Under the pieces are notes generated by a model that was given only the letters and a program-made list of their open reading frames with translations, was not told the origin of the DNA and made no database searches. The position numbers were made by a program, and so were the translations under genes. Below, piece by piece: positions 46,716 to 58,942 of a stretch of 64,000 nucleotides of DNA (position 1 is its first letter; each line of letters opens with the position of its first letter). The stretch is from Helianthus annuus (taxonomy: Eukaryota; Streptophyta; Magnoliopsida; Asterales; Asteraceae): assembly GCF_002127325.2 (NCBI RefSeq), contig NC_035441.2:50472663-50536662 (forward strand), given 5' to 3'.

Positions 46716-49700
46716 ATGCCTCCTCGACGTAACGTTCCTCAACCTGATGCTGAACTGGCAGCTATTATAGCACAGCAGATGGCTGCTATGCTACCTGGTC
46801 TCAAAACTCAAATAAACCAAGCCACCAATAACAATGTTAATGCACCTGCTCCGTGCAACTTTAAACAGTTAAATCGGCTAAACCGCTCAAGTTTAGTGGT
46901 ACTGAAGGAGCGACAGGGCTTCTCCAGTGGTTTGAGAGTCTTGAGAGCACATTTCGCCATGTTCAGTGTCCGAACAATCGTAAAGTCGAGTTTGCTTCAA
47001 GTGTATTCCAAAAGAGGGCTCTTACCTGGTGGAATGGGGTAATGAGAGATAGAGGTGCTGATGTAGCTTTGGGTCAGACTTGGGAGGAACTCAGGACTCT
47101 CATGATGAGAGAATTTTGTCCTCGTCACGAGCAGAGGGCACTCGAGGATGAGTTAATGATCTGAAGCAAGTCAGTGGTGAACACCGGGCTTACACTGACA
47201 CATATGAGGAGTTAAGCTTGCTCTGTCCGACAATGGTCACGCCTTTAGATAAGGCTATTGAGAGGTACATAGACGGGTTGCCAGATCCTGTTCAGGACAT
47301 TGTCACTGGTAGCCACCCTACTACCGTCCGACAGGCCATTGAGCTAGCTGCTACCCTTACTGAATCCCAAATCAAGAAGGGTAAACTCCACAGGAAGGGT
47401 GATAAGAAACAGAAATAGTCTGATAGCACCAAGGAGAGTAAGGGCAAGAAGGCTATTGAGTCTTCTAAGAAATCGAGGAAGCGTAAGGCTTCCAAGAACT
47501 TTGATGTTACCGCTCAGACAAATCAAGCTGCTCTTATTCAGGCTGCACAAAATCAGGCTGCACAACCTGCTGCCAAGAGGCAGTATGCTGGTAATGCACC
47601 TCTGTGCAATAGATGTAACAGCCATCACCAGCCATAAATGCAATGTCGCATTTGCACGAATTGTGGCAAATCTGGTCATCTTGCCAACACCTGCCGTTTT
47701 GCTCCTAATCAGAATCAGGCAGCTCAAAACCCAGCAGTACAGAACCCTGCCCAGAATCCTGCACGACCTCACTTTCCGCCTGGTTCATGTTTCAACTGTA
47801 GGGATCTGACCCACTACAGGAACAATTGCCCGAGGTTGGCAAATGCGAACCAAGCACCGGCTCATGGTAGAGCCTTTAATCTAAATGCCAATGAGGCGCG
47901 TGCGGATAACGGAGTGGTGAACGGTACGTTCTTTGTTAACAACCATCCTGCTTCTGTTCTATTTGATTCGGGTGCCAATAAGAGTTTTGTGTCCTTAGCA
48001 TTTGAGCCTTTGCTTGCGATGACTAGAACAAAACTAGGAAAGCCCTTGACAGTAGAAGTAGCTAGTGGTGAACCTGTTGTACTCGACTCTGTTCTTCGAA
48101 ATTGCCAGTTGAATCTCAATAACCATCTTTTCCCTATTGATCTCACACCGATGCAACTCGGGAGCTTCGATGTTATAATAGGAATGGATTGGTTATCGAT
48201 GTACCATGCTGAGGTGGTATGTTTTGAGAACTTGGTCCGTATACCGCTATCGACTGGTGAGATCTTAGAAGTTCGTGGGGAGCAACCCGTCAGTGGTCCT
48301 AAGCTTATGTCTTGTACCCAAGCCCGCAAATACATGCGAAAGAAATATGTTGCTTTCCTAGCACATGTCGTAGAGGATAAAGGCAAGGGTAAGACTATCC
48401 AAGATATCCCTGTTGTTCGGGATTATCCAGAGGTATTTCCTGAGGAATTACCTGGTTTACCCCCTGTACGCCAAGCTGAGTTCCGCATCGATCTCGTACC
48501 TGGTGCAAATCCCATTGCTAAATCACCTTATCGTCTTGCATCGTCTGAGATGCAAGAGTTATCTAAGCAGCTTCAGGAGCTATCTAACAAAGGATTCATC
48601 CGTCCAAGCTTTTCCCCTTGGGGCGCTCCTGTCCTATTCATGAAAACGAAAGATGGATCATTCAGGATGTGTATCGATTACCGTGAGCTTAACAAGCTTA
48701 CCATCAAGAATCGATATCCCCTACCTCGCATTGATGATCTCTTTGATCAGCTACAGGGTGCTACTTGCTTTTTGAAGATTGATCTATGTTCTAGGTATCA
48801 TCAACTTTGAGTTCTCGAAGAAGATATTCCCAAGACAGCTTTTCGTACGCGTTATGGTCATTATGAGTTCACTGTTATGCCTTTCGGTTTAACAAATGCT
48901 CCTACTGTTTTCATGGACTTGATGAATAGGGTTTGTAAGCCTTACTTGGACAAGTTCATCATCATCTTTATTGATGATATTTTGATCTATTCTAAGACTC
49001 GAGCTGATCATGAGCAACATCTTCGTCTTACAATGGAGCTTCTAAAGAAAGAACAACTTTTCGCCAAATTCTCCAAGTGCGAATTCTGGCTTAAGGAAGT
49101 TCAATTTTTGGGGCACATCGTCAACGAACAAGGTATACATGTAGATCCCGCCAAAATCAGTGCGATTAAGGATTGGGATACTCCTACTACTCCCACCGAG
49201 GTTCGTTCATTTCTTGGTCTAGCGGGTTATTACCGCCATTTCATTGAAAACTTCTCCAAGATTGGGGTTCCTCTCACTACTTTAACTTAGAAAAGCAAAC
49301 CTTTTGAGTGGGGATCCAAACAGGAAGAAGCTTTCCAGACCTTGAAACAGAAACTCTGTGATGCACCTATTCTATCTCTGCCCAAGGGTAATGACGATTT
49401 TGTCGTGTACTGTGACGCATCTAATTTAGGCCTTGGCTGCGTTCTTATGCAAAGAAACAAAGTTATAGCTTATGCATCAAGACAGCTGAAAGTGCACGAG
49501 AAAAACTACACAACTCATGATCTTGAGTTAGGTGCAGTAGTCTTTGCTCTCAAAATCTGGAGACACTACCTTTACGGTACAAGGTGTGTAGTGTTTACTG
49601 ACCACAAAAGTCTCCAGCACATCTTCAATCAGAAAGAACTAAACATGAGGCAACGACGTTGGGTTGAACTCCTAAACGACTACGATTGCGAAATTCGCTA

Positions 49701-51228
49701 CCATCCTGGTAAGGCGAATGTCGTGGCTGATGCATTGAGTCGTAAGGAACGTGTCAAGCTTCACTGTGTTCAGGTTCAATCTAACATTCAATCCCGCATA
49801 ATTCAGGCTCAACATACGTGTGTTGCATAAGACTTGATGGGTAAAGAATTACCGTGTCATACCAATCCTGAGCTTGAACTAAGAGACTTTGGGATATTCT
49901 ATTACATGGGCCATTTGTGGGTCCCAAGCATAGACAATCTTCGCACCTTGCTAATGGATGAAGCTCACAAGTCTCGTTATTCTATTCATCCTGGTGCAGA
50001 CAAAATGTATAAGGATCTTCGAACCCAGTACTGGTGGCCGGGTATGAAGAAAGACATTCCCTTATATGTTTCAAAATGCCTTACTTGTCTCAAGGTTAAG
50101 GCAGAACATCAACATCCCTCTGGATTATTGGAGCAACCAGAGATTCCGGTTTGGAAATAGGAAAACATTTCTATGGATCTCATTACCAAGTTACCGCACA
50201 CTAAGAAAGGTCATGACGCCATTTGGGTTGTTGTTGATCGTCTTACAAAGTCAGCACATTTCTTACCGATCCGTGAGGATCTATCTGCTGACAAGCTTGC
50301 CAAGATCTATGTTGATGAGATTGTATCTCGACATGGTGTTCCTTTGAACATTATATCTGACAGAGATGCTCGATTCTCGTCTCGCTTTTGGAGAACCATG
50401 CAATCTGCCATGGGTACTCAACTTCATTTGAGCTCAGCATACCATCCGCAGACAGATGGTCAATCTGAGAGAACAATCCAGACACTGGAGGATATGCTTA
50501 GAGCTTGTGTGATTGATTTTGTTGGTAGTTGGGATTCGCATCTACCTTTGATCGAATTCTCCTACAACAACAGTTATCACTCTAGCATCAATATGGCTCC
50601 TTTCGAAGCTTTATACGGTCGAAAATGTCATTCACCGGTCTGCTGGAATGAGATAGGTGAAGCTCAGCTTACAGGACCTGAACTCATTCTAGAGACTACA
50701 GATAAGGTCAAGAAGATTCGTGATAACCTACAGACAGCTAGAAGCCGTCAGAAGTGTTACGCGGATCGACGACGCAAGCCCTTAGAATTCCAAGTTGGCG
50801 ATCACGTCCTACTCAAGGTATTCCCTTGGAAAGGTGTGATTAGATTTGGGAAGAAAGGAAAACTTGAACCTCGCTATGTTGGACCATTCAAGATCGTTGA
50901 AAGAGTCAGGAAAGTAGCCTACAAACTTGAGCTACCTCCTGAACTTGGAAATGTTCATCCAACATTCCACGTGTCCAATCTCAGAAAGTGTTTAGCTGAT
51001 GAGAACCTCCATATACCGCTTGATGAAATTCGTGTTGATAACACGATGCATTTTGTTGAGAAGCCTGTGGAGATAGTGGACCGTTCATTTAAGCAGTTGA
51101 AGGGCAAGCGGATTAAATTGGTGAAAGTTCGCTAGGAATCTAAATGTGGCCCAGAGTTTACTTGGGAACGTGAAGATCAGATGCAAGCGAAATATCCGCA
51201 TCTATTCTCACAAGTTTCCTCTAAATAA
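46716..51228 (+). pseudogene. Gypsy-D gag-pol
   Basis: ATG at 46716 (MPPRRNVPQPDAELAAIIA). Gag is shifted out of frame near 46865 and damaged to about 47215. From 47218 to TAA 51226-51228 everything lies in one frame. Order: knuckles [14 protein letters not shown] (about 47657) and [14 protein letters not shown] (about 47790; T replaces the usual G); protease DSGANKS (about 47967); reverse transcriptase with FIDD (about 48970); RNase H (about 49410); integrase HHCC and DDE (49985-50470); chromodomain-like tail (51060-51220). In-frame stops: TAG 47416, TAA 47635, TGA 48808, TAG 49288, TAA 49828, TAG 50158, TAG 51133. Its Gag and tail differ clearly from Gypsy-A/B/E, so this is a separate family in the same clade. 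Confidence 0.92.
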
Positions 51229-51262
51229 ATTTCGGGACGAAATTTCCTGAAGTAGGGGAGAC

Positions 51263-54184
51263 TGTGACATATGTGCTTGTGATATCATTTTACAAACTCT
51301 GAACAATACAATACTAATAAAACAGTGTGTTTTGATCCCAATGTTTTTCATTTATGTTTCGTTTTGTGCCCATGTTGATTTTTGATCGATTTTGAACTCT
51401 ATATCGCTTTCTAGAGAGTTATACCCAAACTAGTGCGAAAGCACGATCAGTTTAACGCGACAAACACTCCGGAACATCATCATAAACTTAACATACCTTA
51501 AATAACCTTTACATAACTTAGAAATAAGTTTTAAAGGCTTTGGTATGGCAAAAACAAGTTTATTCGCTCTCAGGGACAAATTGCGTCAACTTGCAAAAGT
51601 CTGCCGTTTCATAAGACAATGAATAGTCTGGGACTTGATCATAAGTTAAACATACCATATATAACCTAATCATAGCTTAGAAATAAGCTTTGATAGGTTC
51701 GGTGTGCGAAAACATGCTTACATGATCTTACAGGGACTAAAAGTGTCAAAAACGGTGTAAGTTTGCATTTTCGCGCATATCTTACGTTCTGGCCACATCT
51801 GGACATCCAAAATTTTTGTACACACTAAAATATTTTTATTTTAGTGATCGGCATGCAAAAATTCCATTCGTCGCTAAATTTGATTCGTTTTTATGTCCGT
51901 TTGAGTTTCGTCGTAATTTAACGAACAACGCGACCGTACGCCCAAACGAGCCGACATCCGAGAATGTTCCAAGCATATTTTGAGTCCTCTAAACTTTATT
52001 GACCTTGTAGAGCCTTGAAAATGGCTTAACGGGGGTCAAAAAGGCCTGAAATGGACTCGAATGCATGCAGGGACCAAAGCTGCCAAATTTGAAACTTTGC
52101 TGATCTGGGGGGACTCAGGAGGGGCGTGTAAGCCCTTCCCCATTTCTTATGCGGGCCGCCTCAGGTGCCCAGTGACCAGAAAGTTGGTTTTTGCAAACTG
52201 TTTGCAAATTCAGGGGCTGTTTTGGTAAATTCTTGGTGTGTTAAGCAATTTTAAGTGGTCACCAAGGCTTTGTACCTGCTTGTGACAATTGGAGGGTCAA
52301 GATTTCTTGCTTAATGGCTAAACAAAACACTTGTGATGATCCTATTAACTCACCACAACTATAAATAGCCCACTCCTCTCTTTGATTCATTGCTCATTCC
52401 TTCTTTCTCTCCTTCACATCTGCTTTGGGAGCATTCTCAAGTGATTTGGGACTTGTCTTCTTTGTAGAAAAGATAGCAAGGACTATTGTGAGCCTTCTTT
52501 CATTTCTTTTTATTGCTTTTTCCTTATGTAGTGCAGAAAGTCAAACGTTTGGCCAACAGTTTGACTTTCGGTTTTGACCATCAATTGGTCAAGTCAAAGT
52601 TCAATTGAACTTTGAAACGTGATTGTAATCACGATAGTTATAATCCTTCGTGATTATAACCGCTGATTACCACGTTAGCTAGATTTAGTGTCGAGTCAAA
52701 GTTTCGGTCAAAATGCGTTTTAGCACGCATTTTGCAACGGAACTACTTTAGGGTATCAAAACACTTTGTTTTGATACCAAATCAGTAGGTTAGACATGTT
52801 TTGACATGTTTAACTCGACACTATTAGTTTGTGCTTGTTTAGGGTCATAAGGTAAGCGGTCTAAACAACCGCTTATACTTCCGAACCCGACCCGTTTGGT
52901 CGATCTTTAGGATCTAACCAAGCTTAGTTAGTGATCATAGTTACATGAACATTTCTACTAGGCATGATTACTTAGCATCCCTAGTACATGGTTTTCACAT
53001 GCTACATTGGTTATGACATTTGGTATGTTCAATCGGGACAATAATACATTCATTAACATTGATCACGCCGCTCGGACTTATGTAATGGTACCATAGGAAT
53101 TGACAACTCCCGTTTCCGACTTCCTAGGTTTGTTTGGAAGTTGGGAATGACAGAATCCGACTACATAACTTTAGATGAACCTTTAATTCGTTTAAGGGTT
53201 TGTCGCCACAGTCGCAAGGCTTGAATGTATGCGATTAACATTACTGCATAAATGTTTGTAATCATAAAGCATTGTTTTTCTGCAAAACATAACATTTGAT
53301 TTAAACTTAGGTTTATTCAAAAACATTGTTTTGTACATTTTCTATGGGGTTGAGTAACTTCTAGTTATTCACCAAACATGACATTTGTTTTCACATTTGA
53401 CATCATTACATAGTTAAGTAGATGATTTCCTACTTGCTATGCATTTCATTGGTTATACATGATACATATTACACATGACATTATACATGGTTTATACATG
53501 AACATTTTGACTTTGAACATGACATTTCAGTTAGTTATTGATAAGTGAGTTATATAACGGAGCTATGTGTTATATGATAAAAGCATGGTGGATACGCCGC
53601 TGGTACTTCCTATATATAAGTGCTTTTATTGTATTATACATTGTTGCGTCATATGAATCACTTGGGCAAGACATGAAACATTTTATACAAGAACAAGACA
53701 TTGTTTTACAAAGTACACATTTTATCCAAATTCATTTTCACTTGGTTATTCATTTAACCATGCATTTTCCTTTCATTATCATTTGATTTCCATATCGATT
53801 TTCACATGGTTTTACAAAGGAAAACATTTTACAAGGCTCATGACTACATTTTATTAAACACTTCTTTCACATACAAGTCATGAATTTGCATAAACAAAAC
53901 CTATGTATCTCACAGGCATTTTTATGCTGACGTACCTATTTTTACATGTGTTTTCAGGTGCTAATGCATGATCGTGTTTGTGCTTCACTTAGGCGGACTC
54001 GGCCTTAGTGACTTAAAAGACATTTATTATGATAGTTTAGTTTGAACTCAAAGACAATGTAACTTTAAATTTTAATAATACATAACTTTAATTGCCATGG
54101 TTGTTGAAACAATAATTCTGTCGCCACTCACCTCCCCGGCGTTTCCGCCGCGGTTTGTTGTTTTACCGCGGCCGGGGTGTGACA
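51263..54184 (+). repeat. Gypsy-D 3' LTR (2,922 bp)
   Basis: TGTGACATATG...GGGGTGTGACA, preceded by the purine-rich AAGTAGGGGAGAC (51250-51262). Has the 420-bp piece the 5' LTR lost; lacks about 850 bp near 52940. Followed by TGCAC. Confidence 0.93.
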
Positions 54185-56522
54185 TGCACACTCTGTTCAT
54201 AAGATCCATGAAGACTGCCGGTGCGTTTGTTAACCCGAATGGCATGACTAGAAACTCGTAGTGGCCATAGCGAGTTCTGAATACTGTCTTAGAGACGTCT
54301 TCATCCCGGACTCTCAGCTGATGGTAACCTGACCTCAGATCAATCTTGGAGTAGTAGTTCGACCCTTGCAGCTGGTCGAATAAGTCATCAATACGCGGCA
54401 GAGGGTAGCGGTTCTTCACTGTCACCTTGTTCAGTTCGCGGTAATCTATGCACATCCTGAAAGTACCGTCCTTCTTTTTCACGAATAACACTGGAGCTCC
54501 CCAAGGCGAAGAATTAGGACGAATAAAACCCTTATCCAAGAGTTCTTGTAGTTGCTTTGACAGTTCTTCTAGCTCGGTTGGAGCTAATCGATACGGTGCG
54601 CGGGCTATTGGTGCTGCTCCAGGAGCTAGTTCAATCTGGAATTCGACCTGGCGATGAGGCGGTAGCCCAGGTAAATCTTCAGGAAACACTTGAGGAAAAT
54701 CGCGTACAACTGGAATATCATCTATTCTTTTCTCTTTCATTGATGCACCAGTAACTAGTGCCAAAATGGCAGTGTGCCCCTTTCGTAAACATTTCTGAGC
54801 CTTCAGGAAGGAGATGATGCCAACCACAGCACCACTCTTGTCGCCTTGAACTTCGAGAGGTTCTTTACCAGGACGGGGAATACGAATGCTCTTCTCCTTA
54901 CATAGGATCTCTTCTTGCTGTTTGGATAACCAATCCATACCGATGACGATGTCGAAACTACCCAAAACTATAGGAATGAGGTCGATAGAGAAAGTCTGAA
55001 CAGCGAGGATAAGATTACAACCCTGAACTATGTGTGTGGCTTCTAGACTTTTACCGTTAGCTAATTCTACAACATGCTTGGTGTGTAAGGGAGTTGGTGC
55101 ACGTTTTAACATTTGGCTAACTTTTAGAGACATATAACTTGTATCCGCACCCGAATCAAACAATACAGTAACATAAAAGTCGTCGAGAAGAAACTTACCC
55201 ATAACTACGTTGGGGTCTTTCCTGGCATCACCCTGCCCCAGCACAAATGCACGTCCCCTTGCTTCGTTGCCGTTGTTGTTCCCACCGTTGTTGTTTCCGT
55301 TGCCTTGGTTATTGTTGTTGTTGTCGTTGTTCTGGTTTCGGTTTAACTGAGGGCAGTGTCTTTTGAAGTGACCTTCAGCGCCACAATGAAAACATCCCTT
55401 GTTGCCCTGTTGCTGATTCTATGGTGTTTGCTGCTGTTGCTGATTCTGATTTGCAGGCCGCGGGCTCCTACAATCCTTGGCCTCATGACCCAACTTGAGA
55501 CACCTCTGGCAATGACCCTTGTTGCACTGGCCACTGTGGTGTCTGTTACAATTGTTACACCTTGGGAGGTTCCCTCGATATCCACCCTGCCTGTGACTGC
55601 CCGAAGATTGCTGACTAGGACTCTGATAGTTGTCAGTCTTTCGCTGTTGCACCTGAGACTGAACTGAAGCTGATCCCTTGCTGGAATCCCCCTCCCATTT
55701 TCTCTTGTTGTCGCTGGGAGTAGCAGGAGTAGCAGAAGTGGTAACGGTAGTAGCAGCGCTGATGCGCTTAGGCAGCCTGTCTTGTTCCACTGCCTGATCC
55801 ACGAGGCGATGAGCAAGGCGCTGAATATCCTGGATGTTAGCAAGGTTGGCCGATATCACGTGGCTTTGAATTTCTGGCGCCAACCCCTTGAGATACAACT
55901 CAATGCGTCTGATAGGAGGGTCCACCATAGTTGGACACAGAACGGCCATCTCGTTTGACCTTTTAGTATATAACTCAATTTCCGACCCAGTCATCTTCAA
56001 ATGAAAGAACTCCACTTCTAACTTGTGGATGTCGTCGCGTGTGCAGTATTCCCGTTTAATCAGCTCCTTGAAATCATTCCAAGGAGTGGCGTTAGCAGCT
56101 GCCAATCCTAAAAGTTGGACTTGCGCATTCCACCAAGTCAGCGCGATTCCTTCCAGTGTGCCAGTGGCGTACTTCACCCTGCGAGCCTCAGGGCATTCAC
56201 ACATTTCAAACACAGACTCGAGCTTTTTGAACCAATGGAGGAGTCCCACTGCTCCTTCCGTGCCACTGAATGTGCTTGGACGACAGTCCATGAAATTCTT
56301 GAAAGTGCAAACAGGTGGCTGAGCGTGTTGACCTGTTGTGTATATAAGATCAGGACAAGGTTAAACACATGAGTTGGTTTAGGAATGTAGGATCTAAAGA
56401 TCCTAGTGTGAGTTACGACTGCATGGTATACCTCCTGCTTATGCCGCTGCAAGTGCCGCAGCAACTTGTTCGTTGATGAGAGCCGTCAACTGGGCTTGTG
56501 TCAAGTTAATGCATCCAACCAT
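54185..56522 (-). pseudogene. Gypsy-B gag and pol, 5' part
   Basis: Exon 1 starts at ATG 56520-56522 (MVGCINLTQAQLTALI...); its third codon from the end is TAA where Gypsy-A/E have CAA. A roughly 90-100 bp intron-like gap precedes exon 2, which begins with GGTCAACACGCTCAG. Exon 2 has the gag domain, knuckle CQRCLKLGHEAKDC, TAG at 55419-55421 (from CAG), second knuckle (about 55390-55350), Asn-rich linker, protease DSGADTS (about 55150), and reverse transcriptase up to the Gypsy-D insertion. The frame is otherwise unbroken. Confidence 0.9.
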
Positions 56523-56827
56523 GATCTTCATAGCAAGGGTAACATACATGAGAGAGTGTTCGCAAATAGTGCGATGACAGAAGAGAGTAAGCACACAAGT
56601 GTTCTCAAGCAATAACGAATAGTAAGCAATGTAATCTAAGCATACCACGAGCAAAGTTCTATGCAATTCTAGCATGTAGGCAATAAACATAAACCATATT
56701 ACCTAGAATGTTGAGTCTTGCACGTGGAGCGAGGCGTCGTTGTGGATCGTTGAGCACTGTACTGGTTATAGTTTGGTTTTAATAAAAACGTTTTTCCCTT
56801 ATTAAAACCGAGTTCTCTATAACCAAT

Positions 56828-56840
56828 GGCTCTGATACCA
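56828..56840 (-). other. Primer-binding site (initiator tRNA-Met), Gypsy-B
   Basis: The minus strand reads TGGTATCAGAGCC three bases inside the 5' LTR. Confidence 0.93.
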
Positions 56841-56843
56841 ATC

Positions 56844-58942
56844 TGTCACACCCCCAAAAATCCACTTGCGGAGTATCACCGCTTGGGAGCGCGACTGACC
56901 AGGATCAAGCCACCAATCGTATAGAACAACGTAAATAGTAAAAGTAAATGTCATTTAACCAAACCAATCCATATGAAAGGTGTTCAAAACATAAGTATAA
57001 ATTCAACGTTTAGCGAAAGCATATGAGTAAGAGCCCAACGTAAATAAAGTATGTAATGTCATAATGTTTAATCAAAGCATTCACGATCCTTGTTCCACAA
57101 CGACCGCGCCTCCCAGTGCAAGCTCCATGTATACCTATCGACCTGCAAGGCATGTAACAGAGAGTCAGCAACCAGTTGAGTGAATTCACAGAAAGTAAGT
57201 TCGTTCCGTATCGTGTGGCTCTACTAGGCCGATAGTATGTTCTAGTAGTGGGGGCTTCCCATAGTTGCATATACACTAGAGTATTTATAACCATAAGTGT
57301 TCTTCTTAACCTGAGAACAGTAGTACGTACAAGGTTTACGTAGGTTTTACGTAAGTGTCCTTCACAAACCGAGGACAGTGGTACGCGGGGGTTTACGTAG
57401 GTTTTACGTAAGTGCCTGACACAACCCGAGGCAGTAGTGAGTATAAGTTTACGTAGGTTTTACGTAAGTGTCCTTCGCATCCGAGGACAGTGATGAGTAC
57501 AAGTATACGTAGGTTTTACGTATGTATACTTCGCATCCGAGGACGATGGTAGATAGTCTAGTAACAGTGTAAGTACACGTATCTATTCAATCTCATTCCT
57601 TCAATCCCATTCACAAACCCCGGGAATCCCATGCCTTGGTAAGAGTGTGAACTCACCTTGGTTTGCTCAGTTTGTTATTGCTTCTAGTGTTAATAAATGG
57701 TTAGGTCCGTTACACACGACCTAAGGTACATTGCACATAAACTCAACATAAGTGTTTACGTTCAATTAGGGTTTACAATTCCTTGATGTCCAAACAACTG
57801 TGTTCCGTGTGATAATCGTGTACAAAATAACATGACATGGATTGTTCATACGTACAGTATTGTACAGTCATATACAGTAGCATACAGTATCATATCATAC
57901 AGTACATGCAAGGTGTTCTTCGTACAGGGTTTTGAACTTAGCATCATAAGTAAACTCAGACCTTTCAAGCATTAACAGAACTCGGATCATGTATCATTAC
58001 TAAAATTCGGATCATGTACTCAATCTAAAACTCTGACAATTCATCAACAAAAGTCGGATCATTCATCAACACTTAAAAGTCGGACTATTCATTATATCAC
58101 AAAGTCGGACCATATGTTATGTCACAAAATTCGGACCATAGGTAACATAAAACTCGGACCACATATGGAATATCAAAACTCGGACCCCTTATGGAATATC
58201 AAAACTCGGACCCCTTATGGAATATCAAAACTCGGACTACAATCAATCTACAAAATTCGGACCAACATTACCCATCAAAACTCAGACTATGAATCTCATC
58301 TAAAAATTCGGACCTTGTGACATATATATAAAGTTCGGACCTTTTGTTTTATATAAATTTCGGACCCTTTTGTTTCCATTAAGAATTCGGACCTTTTGTT
58401 AAATACAAAATTCGGACTCCATACCCTTTAAAATTCGGACCATAGGCATGCTTGTTAAAGTTCGGACCATGTATACTTGCAAAACTCAGACTATGTTTCA
58501 TTCGCAAAACTCAAACACTTAACTCCGAGTTACAACATACGTGATTTCCAAAACCAGTTTACATAATCAATGGAACAGTTACATTTACGACGAAAAACCC
58601 TAATCCCAGAACATTGCCAGTGTTGTAATCAAATCAACAATCAACCAATTCTAACATCTCAGGCATCTTAATATCAGGCAAATGATTACACAGCTATCCA
58701 CAAAACTATTACAAAAACAGTCAGGTTTTTCAATATACACAGAGCCATTATATGTAGAACTAGGGTTTTGCATGAATCACATAATCGAGGATTGACAACA
58801 AATAATCATTAAACGTTTACCTTAGATTGATTCTAGATGAAGAGAGATCAAAAGTGACGAAGAGCTTGTGCCACCAAGAATGATGAAGAAGATGATTGTA
58901 GGAGAGGATTGTAGAAGAATCTTGATGGTACGTATGATGATT
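56844..58942 (-). repeat. Gypsy-B 5' LTR, outer end deleted
   Basis: Continuous copy of the LTR that is in three pieces at the other end of the element. Contains four hairpin units (57336-57354, 57393-57411, 57449-57467, 57505-57523) and the CTCGGACC array (57950-58515). The outer roughly 310 bp (U3 start) are missing: at 58940-58942 it joins pol sequence of Gypsy-C. Confidence 0.92.
57336..57523 (-). repeat. Four hairpin-bearing tandem units, 56-57 bp, Gypsy-B 5' LTR
   Basis: Three units carry TTACGTA-GGTTT-TACGTAA, the fourth ATACGTA-GGTTT-TACGTAT; starts 57336, 57393, 57449, 57505. The 3' LTR keeps only two units (21762 and 21819). On the element's sense strand the loop reads AAACC, as in Gypsy-A. 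Confidence 0.8.

Larger units (their letters stand above)
42825..54184 (+). mobile_element. Gypsy-D: older Tekay/Del-type element with about 3-kb LTRs
   Basis: LTRs 42825-46130 (3,306 bp) and 51263-54184 (2,922 bp), flanked by TGCAC (42820-42824 and 54185-54189). It interrupts the reverse transcriptase of Gypsy-B. Gag-Pol carries many stops. Its LTRs differ from each other by two large indels and scattered substitutions, so it is older than Gypsy-A and -E. Confidence 0.95.
11633..58942 (-). mobile_element. Gypsy-B: Tekay/Del-type chromovirus, host of three later insertions
   Basis: Minus-strand order: 5' LTR 58942-56844 (truncated at its outer end), primer site 56840-56828, gag exon 1 at 56522, gag-pol to 54185. 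The frame is broken there by Gypsy-D and continues 42824-40433; PPT at 40373-40361; then the 3' LTR in three pieces: 40360-39771, 22973-21531 and 11903-11633. The pieces join seamlessly, as the unbroken 5' LTR shows (for example CAGGCA|TCTTAA at 58660-58675 spans the Copia-F site, and CCGCGC|CTCCC near 57110 spans the Gypsy-A site). Confidence 0.9.

Noticed and set aside
55343..55843. 166-codon minus-strand frame overlapping Gypsy-B gag
   Set aside because: Out-of-frame shadow of gag; the true frame is 56291-55419 and its continuation.
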